Program-made: the position numbers and the translations under genes
Notes under the pieces: model-generated
What the model saw: the letters and a program-made list of their open reading frames with translations, nothing else
Told to the model about the DNA's origin: nothing
Databases searched by the model: none
Source: Curvibacter delicatus NBRC 14919
Lineage (GTDB): Bacteria; Pseudomonadota; Gammaproteobacteria; Burkholderiales; Burkholderiaceae_C
Assembly: GCF_001592265.1 (NCBI RefSeq)
Contig: NZ_BCWP01000005.1
Span: 62,001-126,000 of the forward strand
Reading direction: 5' to 3'
DNA: 64,000 nucleotides
Shown here: positions 53,363-62,101 of the stretch, in pieces
Layout: each line of letters opens with the position of its first letter
How positions within the stretch are numbered: position 1 is the stretch's first letter

Positions 53363-54174
53363 TGAAGGCGCCCGTCGACTACCTGCTGCAACTGGCCGAC
53401 AGCGCGCTGATCCTCGGCCAGCGCAACGCCGAATGGTGCGGCCACGCCCCGGTGCTGGAGGAAGACATGGCCATGGCCAACGTCAGCCTCGACCTGATCG
53501 GCCAGGCGCGCCTGCTCTACCAGCATGCGGCCACACTGCTGAACGCGGCCGCCGGTGATGCCGAAAGCGTCACCGAAGACAGCCTGGCCTACTTCCGCGA
53601 TGTGCCCGAGTTCCGCAACTACACCTTGCTGGAGCTGCCGCACTTTCCCAGCCGCACCGGCCTGCTGGCGCCCAGCGCCGCGGCGGAGCGCGACTTCGCC
53701 ACCACCATCGTGCGCAATTTCCTCTACAGCGCCTTCATGGCGCTGCTGTGGGAAGCACTGCAGGCGTCGAAGGACGACGAGCTGGCAGCGATTGCCGCCA
53801 AATCGTTGAAAGAAACGCGCTATCACCTGCGCCACAGCCGCGACTGGCTGGTGCGCCTGGGTGACGGCAGCGAGGAATCGCACCAGCGCATGCAGGCCGC
53901 GCTGACCCACCTGATGCCCTACACGCAGGAGTTCTGGTTCGCCTCGGTGGCAGAGAGCGCGGCCGCCGCAGATGGCACCGGCGTGCTGCCCACCACCCTG
54001 CAGGCCGACTGGGACGCGCTGGTGGACGATGCCCTGCAGGAAGCCACGTTGCAGCGCCCCGCCGCCGCCGGCTTTGTGACGCAAGGCAAATGCGGCCGCC
54101 ACTCCGAACACCTGGACTATGTGCTGGGCGAGATGCAGGGCCTGGCGCGCCAGCACCCCGGAGCCAGTTGGTGA
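53362..54174 (+). CDS. paaC: 1,2-phenylacetyl-CoA epoxidase subunit C
   Basis: 270 residues, structural homologue of PaaA with weak metal site. YLLQLADSALILGQRNAEWCGHAP and MANVSLDLIGQARLLYQHA mark the family. It forms the heterodimer with PaaA. Its TGA overlaps the GTG start of paaD by four bases (GTGA). Confidence 0.96.
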   Translation: MKAPVDYLLQLADSALILGQRNAEWCGHAPVLEEDMAMANVSLDLIGQARLLYQHAATLLNAAAGDAESVTEDSLAYFRDVPEFRNYTLLELPHFPSRTGLLAPSAAAERDFATTIVRNFLYSAFMALLWEALQASKDDELAAIAAKSLKETRYHLRHSRDWLVRLGDGSEESHQRMQAALTHLMPYTQEFWFASVAESAAAADGTGVLPTTLQADWDALVDDALQEATLQRPAAAGFVTQGKCGRHSEHLDYVLGEMQGLARQHPGASW

Positions 54175-54710
54175 ACCGGCAACAGATCGAAGCCTTGCTG
54201 GACGGGATTCCCGACCCGGAGATCCCGGTGGTCAGCATCCGCGAACTCGGGATGCTGCGCGACATCCGTGTGCAGGGCGACGAGGTCGAGATCGTCATCA
54301 CGCCCACCTACAGCGGCTGCCCGGCGATGGACCAGATCGAGGCCGACATCCGCGCCGCGCTGGCGCCGCTTCCGGTGCGCACCCGCATCACGCGCCAGCT
54401 GGCGCCGGCCTGGAGCACCGACTGGATCGGCCCGCAAGCGCGCGAGAAGCTGCGCCGCTACGGCATCGCGCCGCCGCAAGGTGCGGCCGCAACCGAGCAG
54501 GTGATTCGCTTCGCCCCGAATATCGCTCCTAAAAAAGGAGCGGCCCGCGCAGATTTGACGGCGCCGTCAGGCCAAAATCATTCCATAAGCTGCCCGCACT
54601 GCGGCTCCGTCAACACCATCGAGAGTTCGCACTTCGGCTCCACCGCCTGCAAGTCCCTGTGGCGCTGCCTGGACTGCCGCGAGCCGTTCGACTATTTCAA
54701 GCCCTACTGA
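54171..54710 (+). CDS. paaD: 1,2-phenylacetyl-CoA epoxidase subunit D (with repeat-derived segment)
   Basis: 179 residues; a DUF59/MIP18-type domain (IPDPEIPVVSIRELGMLRDI, TYSGCPAMDQIEADI) for cluster or iron handling, then a C-terminal zinc-ribbon with CPHCGS and RCLDCREPF. GTG 54171 is fixed by overlap with paaC. Between the domains, about residues 117-138 (IAPKKGAARADLTAPSGQNH) are encoded by a family A dispersed repeat. The reading frame stays open and both domains remain complete. The protein is slightly longer than I expect for PaaD. Confidence 0.93.
   Translation: MNRQQIEALLDGIPDPEIPVVSIRELGMLRDIRVQGDEVEIVITPTYSGCPAMDQIEADIRAALAPLPVRTRITRQLAPAWSTDWIGPQAREKLRRYGIAPPQGAAATEQVIRFAPNIAPKKGAARADLTAPSGQNHSISCPHCGSVNTIESSHFGSTACKSLWRCLDCREPFDYFKPY
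54520..54584. repeat. Dispersed repeat family A, copy in frame inside paaD
   Basis: Starts with a 7-bp stem CGCTCCT / AGGAGCG (54524-54542), then CGCGCAGATTTGACGGC and TCAGGCCAAAATCA. The block order GAGC, GCGCA, TTGAC, GGC, AGGCCAA matches the intergenic copies after hemL and before purH. It adds about 22 codons. Confidence 0.7.
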
Positions 54711-54720
54711 GCCGAGCACC

Positions 54721-55815
54721 ATGTCGACACCCCACTTCCACGAACTGTTCGTCAAGCAGATCACGCCGCAGGCCGCCGGCGCGGTGGCCGTGACGCTGGC
54801 CATTCCGCCCGAGCTGCGCGACGCTTACGCCTTCCAGCCCGGCCAGTTCCTGACGCTGCGCGCCAGCATCCAGGGCGAGGCCGTGCGGCGCAGCTACTCG
54901 ATCTGCAGCAGCACGCAGCAGCTCACGCGCAGCCAGGAGATCGAGGTCGGCATCAAGCCGGTGGCCGGCGGTGTGTTCTCCAACTGGGCCGTCACGCAAC
55001 TGCAAGCCGGCGACACGCTCGACGTCATGCCGCCCGATGGCCGCTTCACCTCGCACCTGTCCACCGGTGCGGCCGTGCACCGCGTCGGTTTCGCCGCCGG
55101 CTCGGGCATCACGCCGCTGCTCTCGATCATTGCCAGCACGCTGGAGGCCGAACCGGCCTCGCGCTTCACCCTGGCCTACGGCAACCAGCGCGTCGACAGC
55201 ATCCTGTTCAACGAACGGCTGCAGGACCTGAAGGACCGTTATCCGGCACGCCTGTCGCTGATCCACCTGCTGTCGCGCCAGGCGCAGGACGTGGCGCTGC
55301 TCAACGGCCGCATCGATGGCCCCAAGGTCACGGAGCTGGTGGCCACGCTGATCCCGGTCAGCGGTATCGACGAAGCCTTCATCTGCGGCCCCGAGGGCAT
55401 GATCGAAGCAACCGAGCAGGCCCTGCTGGCCGCCGGCCTGGACAAGGGCCGCATCCGCACCGAGCGCTTTGCCACCGCCGGCAGCCCCGTGCCAGCAACG
55501 CGCCCCACGGCGACCAGCAAGGCGGGCGCGGCAGCGCCGATCGCGCTCGACGTGGTGGTGGACGGCAAGACGCACCACCTGGGCATGGGCACGCAGGACA
55601 AGTTACTGGACGTGGCGCTGGCCGCCGGCTTGGACCTGCCCTACTCGTGCAAGGGCGGCGTCTGCTGCACCTGCCGCGCCCGCGTGATCGAAGGCAAGGT
55701 CGAGATGGAAAAGAACTTCACGCTTGAGCCCTGGGAACTCGACAAGGGTTTCGTGCTGACCTGCCAGGCCCGCGCGCTCACGCCCAAAGTGGTGGTGAGC
55801 TACGACGAGCGCTAG
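54721..55815 (+). CDS. paaE: 1,2-phenylacetyl-CoA epoxidase reductase subunit E
   Basis: 364 residues, NADPH-dependent reductase. FAD domain: GQFLTLRASI and RRSYSICSS. NAD domain: GFAAGSGITPLLSII and FICGPEGMIEA. C-terminal plant-type ferredoxin: C310, C315, C318 (CKGGVCCTC) and C348 (LTCQA) hold a 2Fe-2S cluster. It supplies electrons to PaaA. The start lies ten bases after paaD. Confidence 0.97.
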   Translation: MSTPHFHELFVKQITPQAAGAVAVTLAIPPELRDAYAFQPGQFLTLRASIQGEAVRRSYSICSSTQQLTRSQEIEVGIKPVAGGVFSNWAVTQLQAGDTLDVMPPDGRFTSHLSTGAAVHRVGFAAGSGITPLLSIIASTLEAEPASRFTLAYGNQRVDSILFNERLQDLKDRYPARLSLIHLLSRQAQDVALLNGRIDGPKVTELVATLIPVSGIDEAFICGPEGMIEATEQALLAAGLDKGRIRTERFATAGSPVPATRPTATSKAGAAAPIALDVVVDGKTHHLGMGTQDKLLDVALAAGLDLPYSCKGGVCCTCRARVIEGKVEMEKNFTLEPWELDKGFVLTCQARALTPKVVVSYDER

Positions 55816-55833
55816 ACCGGCAAAAAACGCGGC

Positions 55834-56673
55834 TCAGAGCCCGAGGCGCTGGCAGATCGCCAGCGTCGTAGCGCTCTGGTTCATGCTGTAGAAGTGCAGC
55901 GCCGGAGCACCACCGGCACGCAGCTGTTCACACAAGCTGGTCACCACATCCAGACCGAAGTCCTTGATGGACGCCGTGTCGTCGCCATGGGCCTGCAGGC
56001 GCAGGCGGATCCAGCGCGGAATCTCGGCGCCGCAGGCGTCGGAAAACCGCATCAGCTGGGTCGAGCTGGTGATGGGCATGATGCCCGGCACCACCGGCAC
56101 CGTCACACCCAGCGCGTCGGCTTCTTCGACAAAACGGAAGTAGGCATCGGCGTTGTAGAAGTACTGCGTGATGGCCGAGTCGGCACCGGCTTTCACCTTG
56201 GTGACGAAGGCCTGCAGGTCGGCCGCCGGCGACTTGGCCTGCGGGTGCACTTCCGGGTAGGCCGCCACCTCGATGTGGAAGTCGTCACCGGTTTCGGCGC
56301 GGATGAAGGCCACCAGATCGCTGGCGTACTGGAACTCGCCGCCCATGCCGTAACCACTGGGCAAATCGCCGCGCAAGGTGACCAGGCGCTTGACGCCCAT
56401 GGCCTTGAGCGTGGCCAGGTTCTCGCGCATGGTGGCGCGGGTGGCGCCGATGCAGGAGATGTGCGAGGCGGCAGCCATGCCTTCAGCCAGGATCTCGCGC
56501 ACGGCAGCGAAGGTGCCTTCCTGGGTGGAGCCGCCGGCGCCGTAGGTCACCGAGCAGAACTCGGGCTTGAGCGCGTAGAGCTGCTGGCGCACGGCGCGCA
56601 GCTTGGCCACGCCTTCGGGCGTCTTGGGCGGGAAAAATTCGATGCTGAGGGGAAGTCGGGTCGGCGCGGTCAT
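55834..56673 (-). CDS. metF: 5,10-methylenetetrahydrofolate reductase
   Basis: 279 residues, FAD-dependent TIM barrel. SIEFFPPKTPEG, CSVTYGAGGST, HISCIGATR, LVTLRGDLP and QYFYNADAYFRF are MetF landmarks. It makes methyl-THF for methionine synthesis. It is the last gene after ahcY and tlyA, 17 bases from tlyA, so it may also be under the SAH riboswitch. Confidence 0.96.
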   Translation of the reverse strand: MTAPTRLPLSIEFFPPKTPEGVAKLRAVRQQLYALKPEFCSVTYGAGGSTQEGTFAAVREILAEGMAAASHISCIGATRATMRENLATLKAMGVKRLVTLRGDLPSGYGMGGEFQYASDLVAFIRAETGDDFHIEVAAYPEVHPQAKSPAADLQAFVTKVKAGADSAITQYFYNADAYFRFVEEADALGVTVPVVPGIMPITSSTQLMRFSDACGAEIPRWIRLRLQAHGDDTASIKDFGLDVVTSLCEQLRAGGAPALHFYSMNQSATTLAICQRLGL

Positions 56674-56690
56674 GAGGGCCTTCCTTGCGT

Positions 56691-57449
56691 TTATTTGGTC
56701 GCGTGAATGAAAAATTCGCGGTTGCCGTCGCCGCCCTCGATGGGCGAGTCGAACCAGTCCTGCACCGTCAGGCCCAGGGCTTCACAGGCATCGCGCAGGC
56801 GCTGCTCGATGAAGGGGTAGAGCGACTCGTCACGCACGATGCCACCCTTGCCAACCTGGCCGGGCTGCAGCTCGAACTGTGGCTTGACCAGCATCAGCAG
56901 ATGGCCGCCGTCTTTCAGCAACGGCACGATGGCCGGCAGTACCAGCGTCTGCGAGATGAAGGACAGGTCACCCACCAGCAGGTCGAAACCGGCCTCGAAC
57001 AGCTCGTCGCCTTCGAGCGCATCGGCAATCGCCTCGGCGTCGCGGGCGTTGACCTTCTCGATGCACAACACGCGCGCGTCCTCGCGCAGGCTCGGGTGCA
57101 ACTGCGCCGAGCCGACATCGATTCCCACCACGCGGGCCGCGCCGTGCTGCAGCAGGCAGTCGGTGAAACCGCCGGTGGACTGACCGACATCCAGGCACAT
57201 CAGCCCCTGCACGGCCAGCCCTGTGTGCTGGAGTGCTGCTTCAAGCTTCAGGCCGCCACGCGAGACGTAACGGGCTTCCGAATCGTCCAGCAGACGCACC
57301 TGCGCCTCGTCCGGCACTTCGTCACCGTTCTTGGCCACGCGCTTCCACACTTCGCCCTGCAGCCACTCCACCCCGCCCGCAATCAGGCGCTGGGCCTGGG
57401 AGCGGGTACTGGCGAGTTGCCGATGAACGAGAAGTTGGTCAATGCGCAT
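56691..57449 (-). CDS. tlyA: TlyA-family rRNA methyltransferase / S4-domain protein
   Basis: 252 residues. The N-terminal S4 domain is RIDQLLVHRQLASTRSQAQRLI. The FtsJ-like methyltransferase has YVSRGGLKLEAAL, LDVGQSTGGFTDCLLQHGA (SAM loop), VGDLSFISQTLVLP and LVKPQFELQPGQVGKGGIV. It would 2'-O-methylate rRNA using SAM and release SAH. ATG 57449 is the family start. A repeat separates it from ahcY. Confidence 0.92.
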   Translation of the reverse strand: MRIDQLLVHRQLASTRSQAQRLIAGGVEWLQGEVWKRVAKNGDEVPDEAQVRLLDDSEARYVSRGGLKLEAALQHTGLAVQGLMCLDVGQSTGGFTDCLLQHGAARVVGIDVGSAQLHPSLREDARVLCIEKVNARDAEAIADALEGDELFEAGFDLLVGDLSFISQTLVLPAIVPLLKDGGHLLMLVKPQFELQPGQVGKGGIVRDESLYPFIEQRLRDACEALGLTVQDWFDSPIEGGDGNREFFIHATK

Positions 57450-57499
57450 AGATGAGGCGAGAAGTAACGCCTCGCACACCCACCCCCAGCCGGGAGACA

Positions 57500-57571
57500 C
57501 CGCCGGTCCGGCTTTGCCGGACGGCTGGTGTCGCCCCCTTGAGGGGGAGGCGCCGCAGGCGCACGGGGGTG
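57500..57571. repeat. Dispersed repeat, family B, copy 2
   Basis: Blocks GGCTTTGCCGGACGGCTGGT, GTCGCCCCCTTGAGGGGGAG and GGCGC...GGGGGT align with 11126-11202. As with copy 1, it begins directly after a stop codon, here of ahcY, in the same orientation. Strong stems CCCCCTTGAGGGGG and TCCGGCTTTGCCGGA could act as a terminator or processing site. Confidence 0.78.
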
Positions 57572-59020
57572 TTAATAACGGTAGCTGTCTTTCTTGTACG
57601 GACCGGCCTTGTTCACGCCGATGTAGGCGGCCTGCTCGTCGGTCAGCTCCGTCAGCATGGCGCCGACCTTCTTCAGGTGCAGACGCGCCACTTTTTCGTC
57701 CAGGTGCTTGGGCAGCACGTACACCTTGCCCGACTTGTATTCCTTGGGCTTGGTGAACAACTCGATCTGGGCGATGGTCTGGTTGGCAAAACTCGACGAC
57801 ATCACGAAGCTGGGGTGGCCGGTGCCGCAGCCCAGGTTCACCAGACGGCCCTTGGCTAGCAGGATGATGCGCTTGGCCGGGTTCTTGCCCTTGGCCGGGA
57901 AGATCACGTGGTCCACCTGGGGCTTGATCTCTTCCCACTTCAGTTTTTCCAGCGAAGCGACGTCGATCTCGTTGTCGAAGTGACCGATGTTGCAGACGAT
58001 GGCCTGGTCCTTCATGGCCGCCATATGCTTGTAGGTGATGACGTTCTTGTTGCCGGTGGCCGACACGAAGATGTCAGCCTTGTCGGCCGCGTACTCCATA
58101 GTCACGACCTTGTAGCCTTCCATCGCGGCCTGCAGGGCGTTGATCGGGTCGATCTCGGTCACCCACACCTGGGCCGACAGGGCGCGCAGGGCCTGGGCCG
58201 AGCCCTTGCCCACGTCGCCATAACCGGCCACCAGGGCGATCTTGCCGGCGACCATCACGTCGGTGGCGCGCTTGATGGCATCCACCAGCGACTCGCGGCA
58301 GCCGTACAGGTTGTCGAACTTGCTCTTGGTCACCGAATCGTTGACGTTGATGGCGCGGAAGGCCAGTTCGCCCTTGGCCGACATTTCGTTCAGGCGCAGC
58401 ACGCCGGTGGTGGTTTCTTCGGTCACGCCGATGATGTTCTTCAGGCGGCGGCTGTACCAGGTGGGGTCCACCTTGAGCTTGGCCTTGATGGCGTTGAACA
58501 GGCAGATCTCTTCTTCGCTGCTTGGCTTGGACAGAACCTTGATGTTCTTCTCGGCCTTGGCACCCAGGTGCATCAGCAGCGTGGCATCGCCGCCGTCGTC
58601 CAGAATCATGTTCGGGCCTTCGGTCTTGGAACCTTTGGGGCCGAACTCGAAGATGCGGTGGGTGTAGTCCCAGTAATCAGCCAGGGTCTCGCCCTTGTAG
58701 GCAAACACCGGGGTGCCCTTAGCCACCAGGGCGGCGGCGGCATGGTCCTGGGTGGAGAAGATGTTGCACGAAGCCCAACGCACTTCGGCGCCCAGGGCCT
58801 GCAGGGTTTCGACCAGCACGCCGGTCTGGATCGTCATGTGCAGGGAGCCGGTGATGCGGGCGCCCTTCAGGGGCTTGGACTTGGCGAACTCTTCGCGGAT
58901 GGCCATCAGACCGGGCATTTCGGTCTCGGCAATGTTCAGCTCCTTACGACCCCAGGGGGCCAGGCTCAGGTCGGCAATGGCGTAATCTTGGTTGTTTTTC
59001 GCGGGCTTCAGCACACTCAT
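57572..59020 (-). CDS. ahcY: S-adenosylhomocysteinase
   Basis: 482 residues. Splits SAH to adenosine and homocysteine with bound [25 protein letters not shown] (part), [40 protein letters not shown] (NAD loop) and the ending [10 protein letters not shown] are diagnostic. The 40-residue insertion typical of the long proteobacterial form is present ([16 protein letters not shown]). A GGAG precedes ATG 59020. A SAH riboswitch lies in its leader. Confidence 0.98.
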   Translation of the reverse strand: MSVLKPAKNNQDYAIADLSLAPWGRKELNIAETEMPGLMAIREEFAKSKPLKGARITGSLHMTIQTGVLVETLQALGAEVRWASCNIFSTQDHAAAALVAKGTPVFAYKGETLADYWDYTHRIFEFGPKGSKTEGPNMILDDGGDATLLMHLGAKAEKNIKVLSKPSSEEEICLFNAIKAKLKVDPTWYSRRLKNIIGVTEETTTGVLRLNEMSAKGELAFRAINVNDSVTKSKFDNLYGCRESLVDAIKRATDVMVAGKIALVAGYGDVGKGSAQALRALSAQVWVTEIDPINALQAAMEGYKVVTMEYAADKADIFVSATGNKNVITYKHMAAMKDQAIVCNIGHFDNEIDVASLEKLKWEEIKPQVDHVIFPAKGKNPAKRIILLAKGRLVNLGCGTGHPSFVMSSSFANQTIAQIELFTKPKEYKSGKVYVLPKHLDEKVARLHLKKVGAMLTELTDEQAAYIGVNKAGPYKKDSYRY

Positions 59021-59094
59021 GGCTCACTCCAAAAGTCAATTTGAAAGACCACGGGTCGTACGCGAATCGGGGAAATGACTCACCGCACAGATCC

Positions 59095-59201
59095 GTGGGT
59101 GAGCGCCGTTGATGCGGTGGAGAGGGTTGTGCCCCTCCACGGGTCCGAGCCTCGTTCAACGGAATGTGAACTGCAACGCTCCTCGGAATGGCGTGATTAT
59201 A
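59095..59201 (-). promoter_or_regulatory. SAH riboswitch with -10 element, upstream of ahcY
   Basis: On the minus strand a perfect -10 TATAAT (59201-59196) is followed from 59186 by CCGAGGAGCGTTGCAG, a GTTCA/TGAAC hairpin, GAGGCTCGG, a GTGGAG/CTCCAC stem-loop and CAACGGCGCTCACC. This order is the conserved SAH aptamer: GAGCG pairs with CGCTC and CCGAG with CTCGG. Ligand binding turns on ahcY in known cases. The expected start is within ten bases of the aptamer. The -35 is weak. Confidence 0.92.
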
Positions 59202-59234
59202 CGGAGATGGCCGCGTTTGCGCTGTTTTTTCTGT

Positions 59235-60272
59235 TCAGCCACCGGCCAGTTCGCGTGTCAGCTGCGCCGCCGGCACCGGCCGGCAGCCGCTGGCATTCTG
59301 TCCCGACCACAGGGGCGAGAAGTCGCCACACCCGGCCGCCTCGGCCTTGGCCCGCAGCGGCGTCACCGCCGCTGTGGCCAGCGGGAATGCAGGCGCCACC
59401 GTGCTCAAAGGGCCTTGCTCACGCATCAGTCGCGTCATGATGCCGCGCGCCGGCCGGCCGGTGTACAGGTTGGTCAATGCCGTGTGGCGCGCCGCCTCGC
59501 TCGCAAGCGCCGCGCGGTGGAGGGCACTGGTGGTGGCCTCCGGGCACAGCAGGTAAGCCGTGCCCACCTGCACGCCCGCAGCCCCCAGCGCCAGCGCCGC
59601 CCGGACACCTGCCGCATCGGCAATGCCGCCGGCCGCCACCACCGGCACCCGCACCGCGCGCACAATCTGCGGCAGCAACGCGAAGGTGCCCATCTGCGTG
59701 CTGAGGTCGTCCGACAGGAAGATGCCGCGGTGGCCGCCGGCCTCCAGCCCCTGCGCCACGATCACATCCACGCCGCGCGCTTCCAGCCAGCGCGCCTCCT
59801 CCACCGTGGTCGCCGAGGAGATGACCTTGGCGCCCCAACTGCGGACCCGGGCCAGCAAGGCCGCGTCCGGCAGGCCGAAATGAAAGCTCACCACCGGCGG
59901 CTTGAATTCGGCCAGCAATTCAGCCGTGGCCGCGTCAAACGGCAGCCGCCCTGGACCGGCCGCGATGCCGGCCGGGTCGATGCCCAGTTCGGCGTAATAC
60001 GGGGCCAACGACTGCCGCCAGGCGGCCTCGCGCGCCGCGTCCGGTGGCGGTGACGAGTGGCAGAAGAAGTTGACGTTGTAGGGACGCGTCGTCTGCGCGC
60101 GCAGCGTCGCCAGCTCCGCGCGCAGCGCGTCCGGTGCCAGCATGGCGCAGGGCAAGGACCCCAGGCCGCCGGCGTTGGACACCGCCAGCGCCAGCGCGCT
60201 GCCCTGCACGCCAGCCATCGGCGCCTGGATGACGGGCAGCGCGATGCCCAGAACCTGCTGCAATAAACCCAT
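59235..60272 (-). CDS. Nitronate monooxygenase (2-nitropropane dioxygenase family)
   Basis: 345 residues, FMN TIM barrel. VIQAPMAGVQGS at the N-terminus, PYNVNFFCHSSP, VVSFHFGLP with the catalytic histidine of class I enzymes, AQGLEAGGHRG and VVAAGGIAD follow the NMO motif order. It oxidises toxic nitronates such as propionate-3-nitronate. GGAG precedes ATG 60272. It stands alone, convergent to nothing: its stop is near the ahcY promoter in the same direction. Confidence 0.9.
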   Translation of the reverse strand: MGLLQQVLGIALPVIQAPMAGVQGSALALAVSNAGGLGSLPCAMLAPDALRAELATLRAQTTRPYNVNFFCHSSPPPDAAREAAWRQSLAPYYAELGIDPAGIAAGPGRLPFDAATAELLAEFKPPVVSFHFGLPDAALLARVRSWGAKVISSATTVEEARWLEARGVDVIVAQGLEAGGHRGIFLSDDLSTQMGTFALLPQIVRAVRVPVVAAGGIADAAGVRAALALGAAGVQVGTAYLLCPEATTSALHRAALASEAARHTALTNLYTGRPARGIMTRLMREQGPLSTVAPAFPLATAAVTPLRAKAEAAGCGDFSPLWSGQNASGCRPVPAAQLTRELAGG

Positions 60273-60459
60273 GTCGAACTCCTGTCAGTGCGTCCATCGG
60301 AGGCCGACTCCCAGCCCCACGCGCTGGCAGCACTGTAGCGGACTTGGCGGGTAAAATTGCGGCTTCGGCACTGCCCGGCCCGCTGTTCGCGGGACAGGTC
60401 GGCAGCCCTCCCGTCTTGGCAGCGCGCCTGGCGCCTGCCCCTCATCTTCTGGAACCGTT

Positions 60460-62091
60460 GTGTCCTACGCCCCTGAAACCCGGCGCCGCCGTACCTTTGC
60501 CATCATCTCCCACCCTGACGCGGGCAAGACCACGCTGACCGAAAAGCTGCTGCTGTTCTCGGGCGCGATCCAGATCGCCGGCTCGGTGAAAGCACGCAAG
60601 GCCAGCCGCCACGCCACCTCGGACTGGATGGAGATCGAGAAGCAGCGCGGCATCTCGGTGGCCTCCTCGGTGATGCAGATGCAGTACCGTGACCACGTCA
60701 TCAACCTGCTCGACACGCCCGGCCACAAGGACTTCTCCGAGGACACCTACCGCGTGCTGACCGCGGTGGACTCGGCACTGATGGTGATCGATGCCGCCAA
60801 CGGCGTGGAAGCGCAGACGCGCCGCCTGATCGAGGTCTGCCGCCAGCGCGATACCCCCATCATCACCTTCGTCAACAAGATGGACCGCGAAGTGCGCGAC
60901 CCGCTCGACATCCTGGACGAGGTGGAGCGTGAACTCGGCATGCCCTGCGTGCCCATGACCTGGCCGGTCGGCCAGGGCAAATCGTTCGGCGGCATCATCA
61001 ACCTGCGCACCCAGGCCATGACGGTGTTCGAATCCGGCAGCGAGCGCCGGCCGCAGGACTTCGACACCATCCCGCTGAGCGAGCGCGCCACCCTGCAGCA
61101 GCGCTTTGGCCAGGAGTTCGACGCCGCCATCGACAGCATGGAGCTGGCCACCGGCGCCTCGCCCGCCTTTGACCGCGAAGCCTTCCTCGCCGGCAAGCAG
61201 ACGCCGGTGTTCTTCGGCTCCGGCGTCAACAACTTCGGTGTGATGGAGGTATTGGATGCGCTGGTCGACCTGGCGCCCAGCCCCAAGTCGCGCACCAGCT
61301 CGCTGGTGGTGAACAAGCAGCCGGTGGTGAAGGAAATCCAACCTGACGATGACGCCTTCTCCGGCGTGGTGTTCAAGGTGCAGGCCAATATGGATGCCAA
61401 CCACCGCGACCGCATTGCCTTCGTGCGTGTCTGCTCCGGCAAGTACACCCCGGGCATGAAGCTGAAAGTGCAACGCACCGCCAAGGAGCTACGCCCCACC
61501 AGCGTGGTGACCTTCATGAGCCAGCGCCGCGAGGCGGTGGAAGAAGCCTACGCCGGCGACATCGTGGGCTTCACTACCCATGGTGGTGTGCAGCTGGGCG
61601 ACACCATCACCGATGGCTCGGTCGCCCTGCAATTCACCGGCTTGCCCTTCTTCGCGCCCGAGATGTTCATGACCGTGGTGCTGAAGAACCCGCTGCGCAC
61701 CAAGCAGCTGCAGCAGGGCCTGGCCCAGCTGGGTGAGGAAGGCGCGATCCAGGTGTTCCGCCCCGAGATGGGCGGCAACATGCTGCTGGGTGCCGTCGGC
61801 CAACTGCAGTTTGAAGTGGTGCAGCACCGCCTGAAAAGCGAATACGACGCCGACGTGCGACTGGAAGGCTGCCAGTACACCGGTGCGCGCTGGATCACGG
61901 CCGACACACCGGCCGAACTGCGCGCCTTCTGCGACGCCTACCCGCAGCGGCTGGCGCGCGATGCCGCCGACACGCTGGCCTACCTCTGCACCTCCCCCTA
62001 CGACGTGCGGCTGGCGCAGGAACGCTTTCCCAAGATCCACTTCCACCCGCTGCGCGAGCACGCTGGCCTGGCGCTGCAAAGCGCCGGTTGA
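60460..62091 (+). CDS. prfC: Peptide chain release factor 3
   Basis: 543 residues, translational GTPase that removes RF1/RF2 after termination. G1 is SHPDAGKTT, G2 lies in KQRGISVASSV, G3 in LLDTPGHKDF, and G4 is NKMD. YRVLTAVDSALMVIDAANGV and the later domains match RF3. The start is GTG 60460 (VSYAPETRRRRTFAI); no better ATG is available. The 187-base gap upstream holds a TAAAAT at 60352-60357 as a possible -10. Confidence 0.96.
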   Translation: MSYAPETRRRRTFAIISHPDAGKTTLTEKLLLFSGAIQIAGSVKARKASRHATSDWMEIEKQRGISVASSVMQMQYRDHVINLLDTPGHKDFSEDTYRVLTAVDSALMVIDAANGVEAQTRRLIEVCRQRDTPIITFVNKMDREVRDPLDILDEVERELGMPCVPMTWPVGQGKSFGGIINLRTQAMTVFESGSERRPQDFDTIPLSERATLQQRFGQEFDAAIDSMELATGASPAFDREAFLAGKQTPVFFGSGVNNFGVMEVLDALVDLAPSPKSRTSSLVVNKQPVVKEIQPDDDAFSGVVFKVQANMDANHRDRIAFVRVCSGKYTPGMKLKVQRTAKELRPTSVVTFMSQRREAVEEAYAGDIVGFTTHGGVQLGDTITDGSVALQFTGLPFFAPEMFMTVVLKNPLRTKQLQQGLAQLGEEGAIQVFRPEMGGNMLLGAVGQLQFEVVQHRLKSEYDADVRLEGCQYTGARWITADTPAELRAFCDAYPQRLARDAADTLAYLCTSPYDVRLAQERFPKIHFHPLREHAGLALQSAG

Positions 62092-62101
62092 AACCCCTTC
62101 G

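Noticed and set aside
57908-59044. 378-residue plus-strand open frame
   Set aside because: Antisense to ahcY and its leader; no domain seen.
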